A DNA stretch of 64,000 bases from Auricularia sp. M13. Lineage: Eukaryota > Basidiomycota > Agaricomycetes > Auriculariales > Auriculariaceae. Position numbers and translations under genes: made by a program. This document shows, piece after piece, positions 9,435-23,269 of the stretch. The notes under the pieces were generated by a model that saw only the letters and a program-made list of their open reading frames with translations, was not told the DNA's origin and searched no databases. Each line of letters begins with the position of its first letter. The first letter of the stretch is position 1. The stretch is from the NCBI GenBank assembly GCA_037042915.1, contig CM073203.1:2046001-2110000 (forward strand). Direction: 5' to 3'.

Positions 9435-10938
9435 ATGTTAGCAATAATCTTCACCGCGACCATTGCGTTGCTGCTCTCTCCCTGCGCCCGTGCAAGCAAT
9501 GTCCAGCATTCGAGTCTTCCCAAGCAGGCGGTTGTGCGTCACAGCTCTGATATCAAAGACCCGTCGTCCACCCTTCTTACGGCTGTCGCAGCGCGTTCCA
9601 CCATCCTCCTTCGCCGCGCTAGGTGCAGATGGTCCCTTCCGCACCGACCCGTTTGCGATATTCAACCCAACCAACACGACGGCGCCTTTCTTCCAAGTCT
9701 TTGACGACGGCTTCCTTGCTCTCCTCGGCCCGAAGGCTAGCATTGCAGTCGTTGCGTCCAATCCCGGCTTTGCGTTTGCCCACGAGGCGCCCGTTTTCAA
9801 CGCCGCGACGGACGAGCTGTTCTTCGCAAGCAACGACGGTGGCGATTTGGGCTTCAGCGATATCGACCACAATAACCAGATCGCAAAAATCAGTCTGCGC
9901 GAGGCGGAAGCCGCGCTTGCGGCCAGCGGAGGCGAGTCCGTGAATGTTACAGTCACCAAGGTAGGGGTGCCCATCAGCATTGTGGTCTTCGTTGTGAGGT
10001 TAATGTGTCCTGTAGCTAGATCTGCCGGACACGGTTCAGATGACGAACGGGGCCACTGGTCCTGTCGACGGCAAGCTGCTTCTGGTGAACTCTGGACGTG
10101 GTGACCTGCCACCGTCGGTGACACTGGTCGATATCCGCGCCCCGCACAACACCACTGTCCTGCTGGATAACTTCTTCGGGCGGCAGTTCAATTCGCTAAA
10201 CGACGTGAAAGTGCACCCTACGAATGGCAAATTCTTCTTCACGGATGTCACGTACGTCCTTCATCGCCGGGCCTTGCTATTGTATGAATACATTGCACAC
10301 GAGCTCAACAATGTGGGACAGGTACGGCTTCCTGAACCACTTCAGGCCGGTACCCGCGATGCCGAACCAGGTCTACCGCTTCGACCCTGTAACAAGCGCA
10401 GTGCGCGTCGTGGCCGACGGATTTGTGCGCCCCAATGGGATAGCTTTCGACGCGAGCGGTAAGAAGGCATTCATGTGGGCTTCCTTGTCGTGCTTTCACA
10501 CCTCAGCCGCACTGACTTCGCACAAATAGTACCGATACCGGGACGACGGGTGGTTTCTTGGGTAACAATGGAACTCTTCCTGCAACAATCTACGAGTTCG
10601 ATGTGGACCCGCGCTCGAACGCGTTTTTGAATAGGCGCGTGTTCGCATTTGTCGACACTGGAGTCGCGGACGGCATCCAACTGGACCGCGACGGCAATGT
10701 CTACGCGGGATGCGGTGACGGCGTGCAGGTGCGTGTACTCATTGTGTGACGGCGGCGTAGGTTGACGGTCTCAAAGGTCTGGAATTCCGAAGGCACACTG
10801 CTTGGAAAGTTTTTCATCAATACCGTCTCTGCAAACCTTGTTTTTGCAGGAGATGGTCGCCTTGCCATCCTCGGCGAGACTGCGATCTTCCTGGTGCATC
10901 TCGCGGCGAAGGGCTTCAGCCTGTCTGGACCGCGCTGA
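9435..10938 (+). CDS. Secreted SMP-30/gluconolactonase-like lactonohydrolase
   Basis: Six exons (9435-9533, 9592-9960, 10016-10251, 10322-10474, 10530-10728, 10777-10938) join to 405 aa with every phase consistent. The N-terminus MLAIIFTATIALLLSPCARAS is a signal peptide, so the product is likely secreted. The rest is a six-bladed beta-propeller of the SMP-30/gluconolactonase/LRE-like family: NGGDLGFSDID-like loops, NDVKVHPTNGKFFFTD, RPNGIAFDASGKKAFITDTG and DGIQLDRDGNVYAG are the metal-binding Asn/Asp loops. Related enzymes hydrolyse sugar or other lactones with a divalent metal; the real substrate is unknown. Length fits fungal family members (about 400 aa). Confidence 0.85.
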
Positions 10939-11090
10939 CAACGATGTTCCCGGATCATCCGTCCGCACAGATTGAAATTTCGTACGCTCCAACCGTATAC
11001 ATATGTGACACCGAGTCGTGTGTATAATGTTATGCACGCCTCGCAACTGGGAATGTGCTCATGGTTCCAGGGTATACAAGGGACCTTCGC

Positions 11091-12796
<1,706 letters not shown>

Positions 12797-14591
12797 AGTG
12801 GGAAGAAGTAGAAGAACGGAGCTTAGATATAGACCGCGCAGTAATCTGGTTTGCTTTCAGGAGGCACCATGCAACGGCCATCATCCCCGTTGTCGGATCG
12901 ATCTAAGCTACTCCGATCAAGTTATCAACCACGCCTTGCACGGCATTGCGCATCTGAACAGCCTGCGAATGCTGCGGCAGTCTTCGGAGTCCTCAATATT
13001 TCTAGGGATATCACAGACTTGAAGGGAAGACATTGGAAGACCATCAGTTGACAGAAAAACCTCTCCCGATTCCCGAGAAATCTCTCGGCAGCAATTCCCT
13101 AACAGGATAGCGATTGTCTGAAAATCGCAGATCCTCCTACGGAAATAGGTGTACTTGGTCTGGCAGTTATGATCACAAACTCCTTGAATGGAAAGAAATG
13201 GCATAATTCTGTCTCATCTTTGAGACTGAGCGCTGCCAGTGAGCGCTCAGCTCGAGATCTGAATCGCGTCCCGAGCGTCCCGGTGGCATCGTGTTACCGC
13301 CCTGGGGCCTTCCATTTGAAGCAATGTCCGGACTCCGAAAAGACAGTCAGATAAATCGGCTGTGCGTGCTAAGGCTGATGGTTTGATGTTTCATAATGAA
13401 CAAAGGATCACGGCGAGGAGGTCAGATCAGAGGACCGAGGTGTGGATGTGTCAAGAAAATCAAGGACTCAGCGACTAGTAATGTATAGACCTGGAAACTG
13501 GTAGTATCTTCTTTCTTTCCTCATACAATATACGCGGTGAGAGGTCAATAAGGAGTTCTGTAAGATGCTGCACTAATTTTCTCAGCAGGAAACAGAGGAC
13601 GGCCAGCCGGGAGGGTTCTCTGCCCGACGCCCGTGCGCCACTGAGCGGGATGCCACCCCTTGCTAGCCAGGCGCACGGCGCGAAGTCCCCGACACCTTAT
13701 CGTGATTCTTATTTGTTGACAAGTGCCAGCCTGCACATTCGTCAGCTGTGTGCCTCTCAAGCACGTGACCTCCAAGCACGTGACTCGGCGCTTACACTCA
13801 CATTGCATTGTGAGCATTCCAACAAGCCTCGGGAAGTAAGATCGGCACTATTTTTTCCATCTTACCATATCCCAAAGGAAATTAAGCCAAGCGCACGAAG
13901 ATTGTATATGCTTCTCCAGTTTATTTTTCATTTTACTGCGCGAACTCAGCGCGACACGTGCAAATCATGCTATTACGAAGCTATTGGTAGTCAGAATATA
14001 GGCAGCCATACCGTATACCCTATCATTTGGGGACTTGGGGGTGCATTCTCTGATATCGTGATAGGAAGCCTTCGTGAGGTTATTGTACTGCGCCCGGTTG
14101 CTTGCAAATCTCGCCTTGCTCGATGCACGTGCCGCGGAAAGCACGGAGTGGGCGTCAGGTAATCTTGCCACTGAGACTATCCAAATGAAAAACTTCCTCG
14201 AGGCTAGCTGACGGTTGCGGGCCGGGGATCTCCTTGTGGCAACAGTACACACTGATTGGGTGGAAGTTGCTCTGTTTCTCTTGGCCACAGCTTCTACGGC
14301 TGCGCGCAAGATAAACTTTATCTCATGTGACAGCGTCGGCGTGCTGTGGCAAGGCTTCGATGACCAGACTGGGATCCATTCGGATCGAGATCCCGCCGAA
14401 AGCTCCTGTGGCAAAGGTCGTGCCACTCCATAGCTGAGCCGGCCGCCAGCACACCGGCCAAGATGGGTTGCATGTCCTCTACCTTGCTGTATGCAGTCTC
14501 AAGAAAGAGGGGCCAGATGGGTATTAGTGAGCATCGAATATAAGCGAGACTGCGTGAGAGATGAACGGTCGTTCGTCAAACGTGCTGCAGG
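12797..14591. other. Intergenic, nothing recognised
   Basis: About 1.8 kb upstream of the MAPK. Open frames here (for example about 13650-14162) have no family resemblance and no supporting splice pattern. No RNA gene, repeat pair or transposon end was seen. Confidence 0.45.
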
Positions 14592-15173
14592 ATGTACAAC
14601 CCACACGCTTCGTTCCAATCTGCGGCGCAGCCTCCCGCACAGCAAATTCCAGCCACCCCCACGCCAGAATCGCCGGGGAAGCAGGCTTTGTGTTGCGCAG
14701 AAGTGCAGGCCCACCGGCCGATTTGGACGCGCTGGGAGGCTCAATTCAACGCCTTCTTGGCGTGGCTCGAGCACAACGGCAAGCGGGAAGCGACGCACCC
14801 CTCGCAACTCGACCATAGCGGAGACTTGGAGTTCGTCATCAGGGTCACCACGACTGTGCGTCACGGATAGCCAGACTCGCGTCTGTGGCATTGACCTATC
14901 TGATAGATCAACTTCGGGCGGATGTGTGGCTACATGGACTACGGTCTGGTCCGCGCCGCCGAGGGCAACTACTTCCAGGGCATCCCGCCGACCTTCGCTC
15001 GCGGGCAAGGCTTCTTGACGAGGGTCGCGTTCAAGAATTATGCGTGCCAGAAGCATAATCTCTACTTCCAGCTCGACATCTTCGTCAAGTAAGCAGGTCG
15101 GGTTTGACGGGATACTCTTCATGGCTGACGGAGGTTCACTTCCAGGCCGACCACGACGACCCCCGCACAGTAA
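14592..15173 (+). CDS. Small orphan protein, three exons
   Basis: Exons 14592-14843, 14907-15088 and 15146-15173 join in phase to 153 aa over two GT-AG introns of 63 and 57 bp. The N-terminal 35 residues are Pro/Ala/Gln-rich and probably disordered. The rest looks folded, with WTRWEAQFNAFLAWLEHNGK and, in exon 2, GRMCGYMDYGLVRAAEGNYF and NYACQKHNLYFQLDIFVK. I do not recognise the family. Frames stay open only across the proposed exons, which is why I call it a gene. It converges on the FUSC gene, with stops 65 bp apart. If the second intron is retained the protein ends at 15092 with nearly the same length. Confidence 0.5.
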
Positions 15174-15238
15174 TAGTATGAACGCGACGAGGCTGTTTGT
15201 TGATGCGCCTGATGTCAAGTACGTCCGATGTATTGAGT

Positions 15239-18200
15239 CTAGGGTATAAAAAGAGCATCAAATTCTTGTCTGGTATGGCCGATGACGCCAAAGGCGTCCT
15301 GCAACTGGCAGCCGAGATAGTCCAATTCATGCGTCACGCCTTGCATCGTCAAGGCGTACGCGAAGTATAAAAGCTGACGTGAGCCCGAGACTTGGCGGTT
15401 CCGCACCACAGGCAGGTCACGCATCCTCGCAACCTGGAATTCCGAAAGCGAATCAGCAATGAGTACTGACGACGGGAAAATACGAAAATGCATACGAGCT
15501 GCTGTCGCGCCGCTTCCGCAGCGGGAAGGTAGGGAGGAAGCGGAGCCTTCGTCCGGAAGGCAGACGAGAGCGTGGAGAAGTACAGGATGATGTTCCCCAC
15601 CCTGCGAGCAGGATAAGCGCCATATTTTACGCCCCCAAAGAATGAACCCACATTTGCTTTCGTTCCTTATTCACGGGAACAATGAAGTCCCGCCTCACGC
15701 TCTGAACGTCAAGAGTCAGGGTCCTAATCCCACGCAGTTCTGCCTTTACGGGAAAAATCGTACCGTAAACCTGGAAGTGGCAAAGAGCACAGACCGTCAA
15801 TGACGAGCCCCATGACGCACAGAAGGGCGGCGAGACCGGGGGGAGGGGGGGACGCACCATTCCTCCCGAAGCGTGACGCAGCGCATGCTATGCAGCTTAT
15901 CCAGTATCTTCTGCAGGCTGGTCAAGATGGACCGATACAGCGCGACGGGGAACGGCCCCTTGAGACGCGGCTCGTTCTGCGCCTGGTTCAGCAGCACCTG
16001 CATCTGGATCAGCTTGATCTGCAGGTACAGCTCCCTGTCGCCCGCCAGTCAGCTTTAACGTCCAATTGCCCCTTGGGGTAGTTGGAAACACGGGGGTACA
16101 CCCTACGCACATCGCCATGAAATCGCCGATGGAATGGCTCAGCTCGACATGGCCGTCGCGCGTGAGCGGCAGAAGCGAGCGCCGCGAGTCGTAGTTGTCG
16201 TGTGCCAAGCGCGGCCGCTGTCCCACATTGGCGATCGCATCCTCAGAAGCGGAGTACGACGCGACCAGGCGAGTATACAGCCAACCCATCTCAAGGCAGA
16301 ACCTGAAACGAGGGACCCACGCCCAGAGAGCGAGAGACGAAGGTTAACAAAGCAAGCCAAGTCAGCTGAGCGCCACACCACGCGAAAGACGCAGTACGCA
16401 CTCGCTCAGCTTCTTCGTCAGCTCGCGCCGCGCCTCCGTGGGCCACCAGAACCGGCTGACGAACGCCGCCCAGAGCACGCCGGCAATGACCGCGGCCGAG
16501 CGCTGCAGCGCGATGGACGGCGCGGTGATGCCCTCCTCGCGCATGTTGTAGCAGAATAGACACGTGAGGTTGTAGGTCAGCAGCACGAAGCGCCCCGAGG
16601 TCGCGTACGTCGGCATGCCCACGATCACGTAGAAACACGGGAGGGCCCAGAGGAACCCGAAGATAGCGAGGATGACGGGCTGCGTGGAGAATAGAGAGTA
16701 GACTGCTGCTGCCGTGGCAGCTCCAATACTGCATGCAGAATAGAACTCAGTGAGAGGTTGCACAGGAACCATAGGACTCACAGCGTTCCGAGTACACGAT
16801 GGAGGGAAAGGAAGTTCGTCTGCGCCAGGATCAGAAAAATCCACGATATTTGAACTGACATGACATACGCCACCAATGGTGGGGGTCATAACAACGAAAA
16901 ACTGCACACAAGTCAGGACCTCCAATCCATACTTCACACCCAGTGTTCGCCACACACCGAGATAAGGGCCCACTCGCCCTTATACCTGACGAAAAACGGT
17001 CTTGTCGGGTCGTAGAAAGCAGGCGCGGCCAAAATGGCGAGCGCGATGCCCGTCTTGAACGCGTACTTCATATCGGGCTCGCGCACGCGCGACGCGACGG
17101 TCCATATCGTGCGCTTCACGCGGTTCCAGAACGACAGGCTCTCGCGCGGCGGCGTCTGCGCCGTGTTGGGCGCGTGCGGCTTCACGCGCGGGAACACGGC
17201 CGCGGCGCCGCGCGGGTTGCCCGGGCCCAGGTTCGCCGCGTGCATCGCTAGAACATAAACGCATCAGCCTCCCCAGCCTATCAAGGCGAATGAAAAGAAG
17301 GACGCACAAATCCTCCTGCGCAACCCCGGCCGTCCATTCGCCACGCCCAACGGGATGCCAAACTCCGGCGACCTCAACCACCTCAACAGCGGCCAGCCCG
17401 TCTGCCGCGCCAGCGCCTCCTCCCGCGCGCGAATGCGGCGCATAACATGCCCGAGCGTGACGATCTCCCTCGCAAACTCCTGGAACGTGAACACGAACCA
17501 GTACACGAGGAACAGGCTCTCCTCGGCGGGCGCGGTCTCCCGGACGTCGTGCTCCTCGGCCATGGTCGAGCGGCGGTAGATGCGCAGGATGGCCTGGTTC
17601 GACGTCGAGTCGAACGTGAAGAGCGCGCGGTCCAGCAGCTGGTTCGCCGCCTCGAACTCGGCCGCCGTCGAGCCGCTCGCCTCCGGCCGCCGGCGGAACG
17701 CGCCCTCCATCTGCTTCAGCGCCTGCACGCACGCGTTCTACAGTATCGCAGCAGGCATCAGCCTCGTTTCTCCCAACTTTCAGAGTAACGCGGAATAACG
17801 CACCGACAGCGCACTAAGCGGGCCGTCCAAATCGTCCACAAGCTCCGCAAAATCCGCCGCAAGCTCCTTGGCCGCCTCGTCCCCGCGTTCCTCCGCACTC
17901 CGTGTCAGCTCGCTCTGCTGGGTGATGCCGCTCCTCAAACCGCCCAGATGCTGCGCGAGGCGGTTGAGCGCGTCGACGGCGTCGTCGTACATGCCGCCCG
18001 CGTCGCGCATGCGCGAGTCCGCGAGCCACTCCGTCTTCGCCTCCGCGAGGTTCTTCTTGAGCGTCGTGAAGGACGCCTGGTGCGCCTCGACCGCGCGCGA
18101 GAGGTGCGCGCGCGGCTGCGAGCCCTCGCGCAGCAGGAAGGAGTCTGTTAGGATGGCGAGGATCGTGGAGAACGAGTCGAGCGTCTTTGTTATGTTTCCT

Positions 18201-19335
18201 CTGGGGAAAAAAATCTGATTAGGACGGCTCGACACCATTTGAAAGTGATTCTCACTGAAGTTGGTGAGTGGCGGATTGCGGCCACAAGACGAGGCAGATT
18301 ATGTTGGAGATCGAGGCTCCCAGTGCTACATGAAAAGCGATCTGGAGTAGAACGCCGACGCCGCCCTCCTTGACGACGCTGTCGCGGATGAGCTGCACAT
18401 GGTGCAAGTTACAGAGACACTCACACAATGAAGATGATGATGGAAATCATGCTGCAGGCTGTAGAAAGAATGATATGAGAAACCCTGCAAGATAGTTCTT
18501 CGAGAAGACTCACCTGTGTTGTACGACGGCTTCTCCATCCACACCTTCGACCACGAAATGAACACGAACGCGCCCGCGATCCACGTGAGGACGAGAAAGT
18601 CCGCGAGCCATTCCCAGCCGGGCGAGAGCTCGAGCGGCCAGAAGGTGGACATGGACCCGAGGCAGACGAAGGCGGCGAAGACGAGGCCGGCCATGCAGAA
18701 GAAGTCGGCTTCCATCATCGCGCCGACCGTTTTCTACATGATATCAAGCATCGACGTCACCGTCACCGTCACCGTCACCGTCACGAGCGGGGAGCGGACG
18801 CACCGCAGGGTTGAAGTACACGCTCCTGCGGAGCCGGTCAGCGCAACGAAGGGAATAGGCGCCGGGCGACGCACACGGTGGCGACGAGGTGCCCCTGGAG
18901 CGAGGGCCCCTCCTTTCCGCCGATGAGCCGGGCAAGCGCGGGCACGAACGTGAACAGCGAGCCGACGAAATACGCGATGGCGCATTTGAGCACGTTGCGC
19001 TGCAGCGTCGAGAGCGTCGGGAACGCGCTGTACGCCGACGCCGGCGACACGCGCTCTTCCGCGGGCGGCGGCGGCGGGCGCGGGCGCGGCGGCAGCTCGT
19101 CGGGCTCCTCGGTGATGTTGGACGCCGCGGACGACGACGCGGACATGTGCGCGGGCAGCGAGAGCGACGCCGACATCGACAGCGACGCCCTGCTCGGCTT
19201 GCGCGCGACCTCGTTCTGCATGACCTGCTCGAACAGCGTCCATGGCTGCTCGTCGCCGCGCCGCTCGCTCAGCCGGCTGATCCTGCTCGACCTGTCGCTG
19301 TGCGGGATCGACCGCGACGACAGCGACCGCACCAT
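15239..19335 (-). CDS. FUSC/DUF2421 (Bre4-like) multi-pass membrane protein
   Basis: A large multi-exon gene. I resolved the first exons: 19335-18875, 18825-18804 (22 nt) and 18733-18514, all in phase, giving a Ser/Pro-rich N-terminus, then NVLKCAIAYFVGSLFTFVPAL, HLVATVSVYFNPAKTVGAM and MSTFWPLELSPGWEWLADFL. Later blocks include KYAFKTGIALAILAAPAFYD (about 17100) and the membrane-rich block near 16500-16900 ending FWWPTEARRELTKKLSE; the last exon ends DAFGVIGHTRQEFDALFIP at 15239. This order fits fungal proteins with an ArAE_2_N domain, an FUSC domain and DUF2421, related to Bre4 and fusaric-acid-resistance transporters, about 1,000 aa. Substrate unknown. An upstream in-frame Met at 19440 is an alternative start. 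Remaining exon edges were not fixed. Confidence 0.8.
18755..18784 (+). repeat. Hexanucleotide microsatellite (CGTCAC)5 in an intron
   Basis: Five perfect CGTCAC units inside the second intron of the FUSC gene (18734-18803). On the transcribed strand it reads GTGACG repeats, each a potential donor-like GTGACG. Likely length-variable. Confidence 0.85.
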
Positions 19336-21002
19336 CCCGGGATGCGCCCCAGCGAAAACAAGCACTAGTGGATACGAGCTCGACAGAGCGATCGTGAGCA
19401 AGCCAACGGCGCTCGGCCGCGCCCGGAAAAGCTCACCCAAGCTTCAAAATCGAGAGGTTTTGGAGCGATGCAGAGCTTCGGCGGGCACCGCCGAGCGTGC
19501 TCTGGAGAGGCTCTGTTGCGCTCTCACACCTCCACACCGAATGTTTCCTGCTTGTCCAATAGGATTTCTTTCTTGAAGGCTTTGCTTGCATGCTTCGGGC
19601 TTTCCCAGGCTGTACTATAGAATGATTTATTGGGTCTGAAGCAAATTGTATTCCAAGGACTATGTACACAGGTAGCTACTACAACCAGGCGAATACCAAG
19701 GAAACTGCTCGCGGGTGGCGGGCGCATCACATCGCGCCAGCGCACGCCTGTCCTCCCACCGACCGTCGATGCCAAGAGGCTGTAGTGAAGCGTGAGAAAA
19801 CACATGCCGCAGGAGAAGGGAAGCGACATACAGGAAACTCCTATGCGATGTCGTCTGACATCGTGCATTGTCACGGCCTGTGCGCTGTGGAATGCCGTTA
19901 GATCGACGGTTGACAACAAACTGAAGAGGAAGACATACCCAGATATAGCAGTGTGCTGCCGAGGTGGCGAGCTCGACGGCAGGGACGGGCAGCAAGCAAA
20001 GAAACTAGATGAGAACGATGCAAGTCAGCTGCGGGCTGGACCGGGCAGGAGTGGGCGTACGTGGAGTTGTTGACGGTCGAGGTCGAGAGAGCTGGGTAGT
20101 AGAGTGACAGGACTTGTCGTTTTCGAGACGACGCGGGTGGAAGAGAGGCGACTTGGCTGAGTGCGAAGTAGACGTCCACCTTGAGAGTGTTGGGAAAACT
20201 CCCGAAGGCGGGCAAAAAATGGCGCAAAGTCGTAAGATACGAGATTTTTGTGACAAAGGATTCCGTCGAGGGGCGCGAGCTTCAGAGCGATCACGAGCCT
20301 GACTGAGCCAGCTGCAAAAGGCTGCAAATGGCTTGTTCTGGCTCTGCCGGGCTCAAACTTCCGTTTGATCGCGTCAAACGCGCTCGCAGCCGCTCACATT
20401 TGCTAGTGCGCGTTTTCACTGGGGATGCGCCATGCTTGCGGGCGACGTAATGAGAGACACGACAAGCGGAGATTCAATCCCGCGCGCACGTGCGACGCGC
20501 CATGCCGGAATGCCCAGCATAGGCCCTTCCTATCGAAAGAAATGGAGAAATGCAGCCGATCGCAGCTTTCAGCCATATTTGAGATGATCCAAAGTCGAAT
20601 AGCAAACTTTTTCCTCGACCGGGACTCGCAGGAACTGTCAGCATTCATCGTTAAACATCGACTGACCTTGGCTGAGGTCTCCTCATGTGAGATGCTCGGT
20701 GCCGCCTACAAAATGACCGTGCGTGTTGTATCTCTCAAAGCTGCTGGGAAAGAGCAAGTTGGCAGCAAGGTAAGCAACTGGAACCAACAAGACAGATTAC
20801 ATATAGAGCGAGTTTCTCCAAAAGTCAGGCCTCTCAACTCACATGACACACGAAAGGTACATACACCAAGAATCGATTTCATTTATGGAAGAACTGTGAC
20901 AGGCGCTGTTACAGTACAAGTCTTTACTATTTCAGTGGGCACACACAACAGCAGTACAAAGAGTCGTAGTCGTCGAAACGGAACATTCGGTGTGCGGGTG
21001 TC
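19336..21002. other. Intergenic, nothing recognised
   Basis: About 1.7 kb between the 5' end of the FUSC gene and the 3' end of the penta-EF-hand gene. A 193-codon plus-strand frame (20425-21006) runs antisense into the next gene's end and has no family-like text. No repeats or RNA genes seen. Confidence 0.45.
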
Positions 21003-22267
21003 TTAAGGCGCCGCAAGGACGGTCTGCATGAACTGGTCGTAGTTGATCTGGATCCATCCCGACCGCTGCGTGTCGAGGCGCTGGAAGCTCTCCGTGAGCT
21101 GCTTGATGACGACGCAGCAGCGCACAAAACTACAGTACACCCAAAACCAACACACAGTCCGCGTTAGTCTCAGAAGGAGGGAGGAGGCAGGGGGCTGAGG
21201 ACGCACCGGTCGAAGGTGATGCCAGGCGGCGGGCCGTACCCGCCCGGCGTCGGCGCCGTCGCTTTGATATCTCACCGCGTGAGAACGTAGCAGATAAACA
21301 TGGAGGATAACGCGGGTGGATGCGCGACTCACCGTACTTGCGCTCGACGAGCTGCAGCGTCTGCGGCGACAGGTTGAACCCGAACTGGCTCAGCGCCGCG
21401 GCCAGCTCGCCGCCGTCGATCGAGCCGCTGCCGTCCTGCAGGGGGCGAAACGTAGTGAGCGGTCTTGCTACCGTGGCATACAATATGGTGCGTAAACTGA
21501 GCCTCACCCTATCGAAATGGCGGAACACGCTGTAGGAAGCGGGACCGATTCGTTAGCCGCTGAACTCGGGAGGGCAAAGATGAAACGTAAACGCACTTCT
21601 GCCAGTCCTTGATGTACTTCCACAACCCGGAGAACTCGTTGAACGTCACGGTGCCGCTACGGTCGACGTCGAAGATGGTCATGAGCAGTTTGACGGTGTC
21701 CTGTCCGGCGCATGAGACACAGGCGGCACAACCGCAAAAGCAAAAGCAAACGCACAAGATCGAATGCTGCAAATGTATTCAGCATCAGTTCCAAAATGTA
21801 CTCGCTTGTATGCGCGGGACGGAATGACGCACGCGACCAGTCTCCATTCACAAGCGCCTGCTGGAGCTCGCTCGCCGAAATATGGTTGCTGCCGTCGGTG
21901 TCGACGGCCTTGAACCACTGCCAAAGCCTACAGACACAGCGGCGCTCAGCGCTCATCTGCCAATCACCACTCCATCCCGCGCCGTCACGTACTGGGGGTC
22001 TGCGCCCGGCGGCGGCCCCGCGGGCGGCGGCGCGGCGAACCCGCCGGCCTGGTGGCCCGGCGGCGGCGCGCGGCCGTATTGCTATCGTCGTTGGCGATAG
22101 GGGCAGCGTCGCGTGGGAGGTGTGCATGGTGAAGAGAGCCAGGGACGACGCGAAGCCGATGTGCGTGGATGCCGATGCGCAAGGGTGGGTGGGACTCGGT
22201 CAGCTTCCCAGCTGCTGCAGAGTCAGAGTCAGATCGGGCGTACCTGGGGGTTGTATCCGTAACTCAT
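21003..22267 (-). CDS. Penta-EF-hand calcium-binding protein (peflin/ALG-2 type)
   Basis: Nine exons (22267-22244, 22081-21993, 21927-21833, 21766-21756, 21700-21597, 21529-21508, 21435-21333, 21261-21207, 21129-21003) give 209 aa with all phases consistent. The N-terminus MSYGYNPQQYGRAPPPG and following Gly/Pro-rich stretch is typical of the family. EF-hands follow: VDTDGSNHISASE, FDVDRSGTVTFNE and FDRDGSGSIDGGE are canonical calcium loops, then RLDTQRSGWIQINYD-like degenerate hands; the protein ends FMQTVLAAP. Family members dimerise through the fifth hand and act as Ca-dependent adaptors in membrane traffic and stress. Exon 4 is only 11 nt; without it the frame breaks, and with it WSPFDLDTVKLLM reads like homologues. 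Confidence 0.9.
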
Positions 22268-22861
22268 CGTAAGTACAGTAGGGGGTTGCTGTGGGACCTG
22301 CCTGCGCCGCTATAAGTACCTGGCACTTGCGCGGACGGGACTCACTTGCAGTGGCCGAGGCTGTATCGGAGAGTTGCCGAGGCTGTGACGTACCTATACT
22401 TATGCGCACTGCTTAGCCTTTTGCACCGGAAGACACTGCAATGCAAAGTCACAGGCACCCGTGCATTTGTAAACCCGGCAGCCGAGCTCGTCGTGCATGC
22501 AATCCGCCTTTCCCGCGTCTGGAACCGAGCTTGCAAGGCATTCCCGAACTCGACCTTCTATCGATCCAGGCTATCGCGATGAGCTGACACATTGGAGGTG
22601 GCTATCTTTGTGCCAGGAGAGTCCACAATCCCGCGTTGTGAGAACGTCTTTTCTATGCGAGGACAGGCCAAGGCGGCTCCAGAACCTTTAAGGATCTAGG
22701 GACAGGAAGATTGAGGATGTAAACCAACGCCAGGGTTGGTTTTGCTAGCGCTCCTGCACTGAAGCGCCACAAGACAGCATAGTTATACAAACATAATCTC
22801 ACAGCTATACATCACCAACGATAGGATTGACCGGAGCGCCTTGGAATCCAGCCACAGCAGC

Positions 22862-23269
22862 TCAACATGGCAGTCGACCTCCATCGTCACGAACTTTCGC
22901 CAGAACCTCTCCCTTCCTCCTTAGCCGCAGCGTAATATTATAGTCAATGACCATATACGTCCCTTTGATAGCCTGAACATGGCTCGCCTCGCAGTCGGGG
23001 TACGTCGCCCAATGGCTCTCGCGCCTGCTGCGCTGCTTCCAGGTGCCGCCGCAACCACCGAGGCAGCGGTACGTCTGGCGCGACTGATACGGCCCGGGAG
23101 GCGGCGGCGGTATGTCGCGCAGGATGTCGTCGATGCGCGCGGAGACGCGCTTGCCGGGCGTTGCGAAGTGCAGAGAGGCAGCGTAAGAGCGGGGGCGTTT
23201 CGGAGGAGTCCTGACTTCGGTCGGCTCATGAGGATGGCTTGAGTGATAAGGAGACGGCTCTGCTTCCAT
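22862..23269 (-). CDS. Hypothetical protein with Cys/His cluster
   Basis: A single open frame of 135 aa from the Met at 23269 (an upstream in-frame Met at 23362 would give 166). It starts with a His/Ser/Pro-rich acidic stretch, then FATPGKRVSARIDDILRDIP, a proline run, and a Cys/His cluster RCLGGCGGTWKQRSRRESHW with a further DCEASH, which could bind zinc. The C-terminus is basic. I do not recognise a family. The frame is long for its place and its composition is protein-like, but no splice evidence supports it. Confidence 0.4.
   Translation of the reverse strand: MEAEPSPYHSSHPHEPTEVRTPPKRPRSYAASLHFATPGKRVSARIDDILRDIPPPPPGPYQSRQTYRCLGGCGGTWKQRSRRESHWATYPDCEASHVQAIKGTYMVIDYNITLRLRRKGEVLAKVRDDGGRLPC

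Noticed and set aside
16080-18240. Several plus-strand frames rich in Arg and Ala opposite the FUSC gene
   Set aside because: They are GC-rich shadows of the minus-strand coding exons.
20425-21006. A 193-codon plus-strand frame antisense to the penta-EF-hand 3' end
   Set aside because: No homology-like features; it overlaps the end of a well supported gene.
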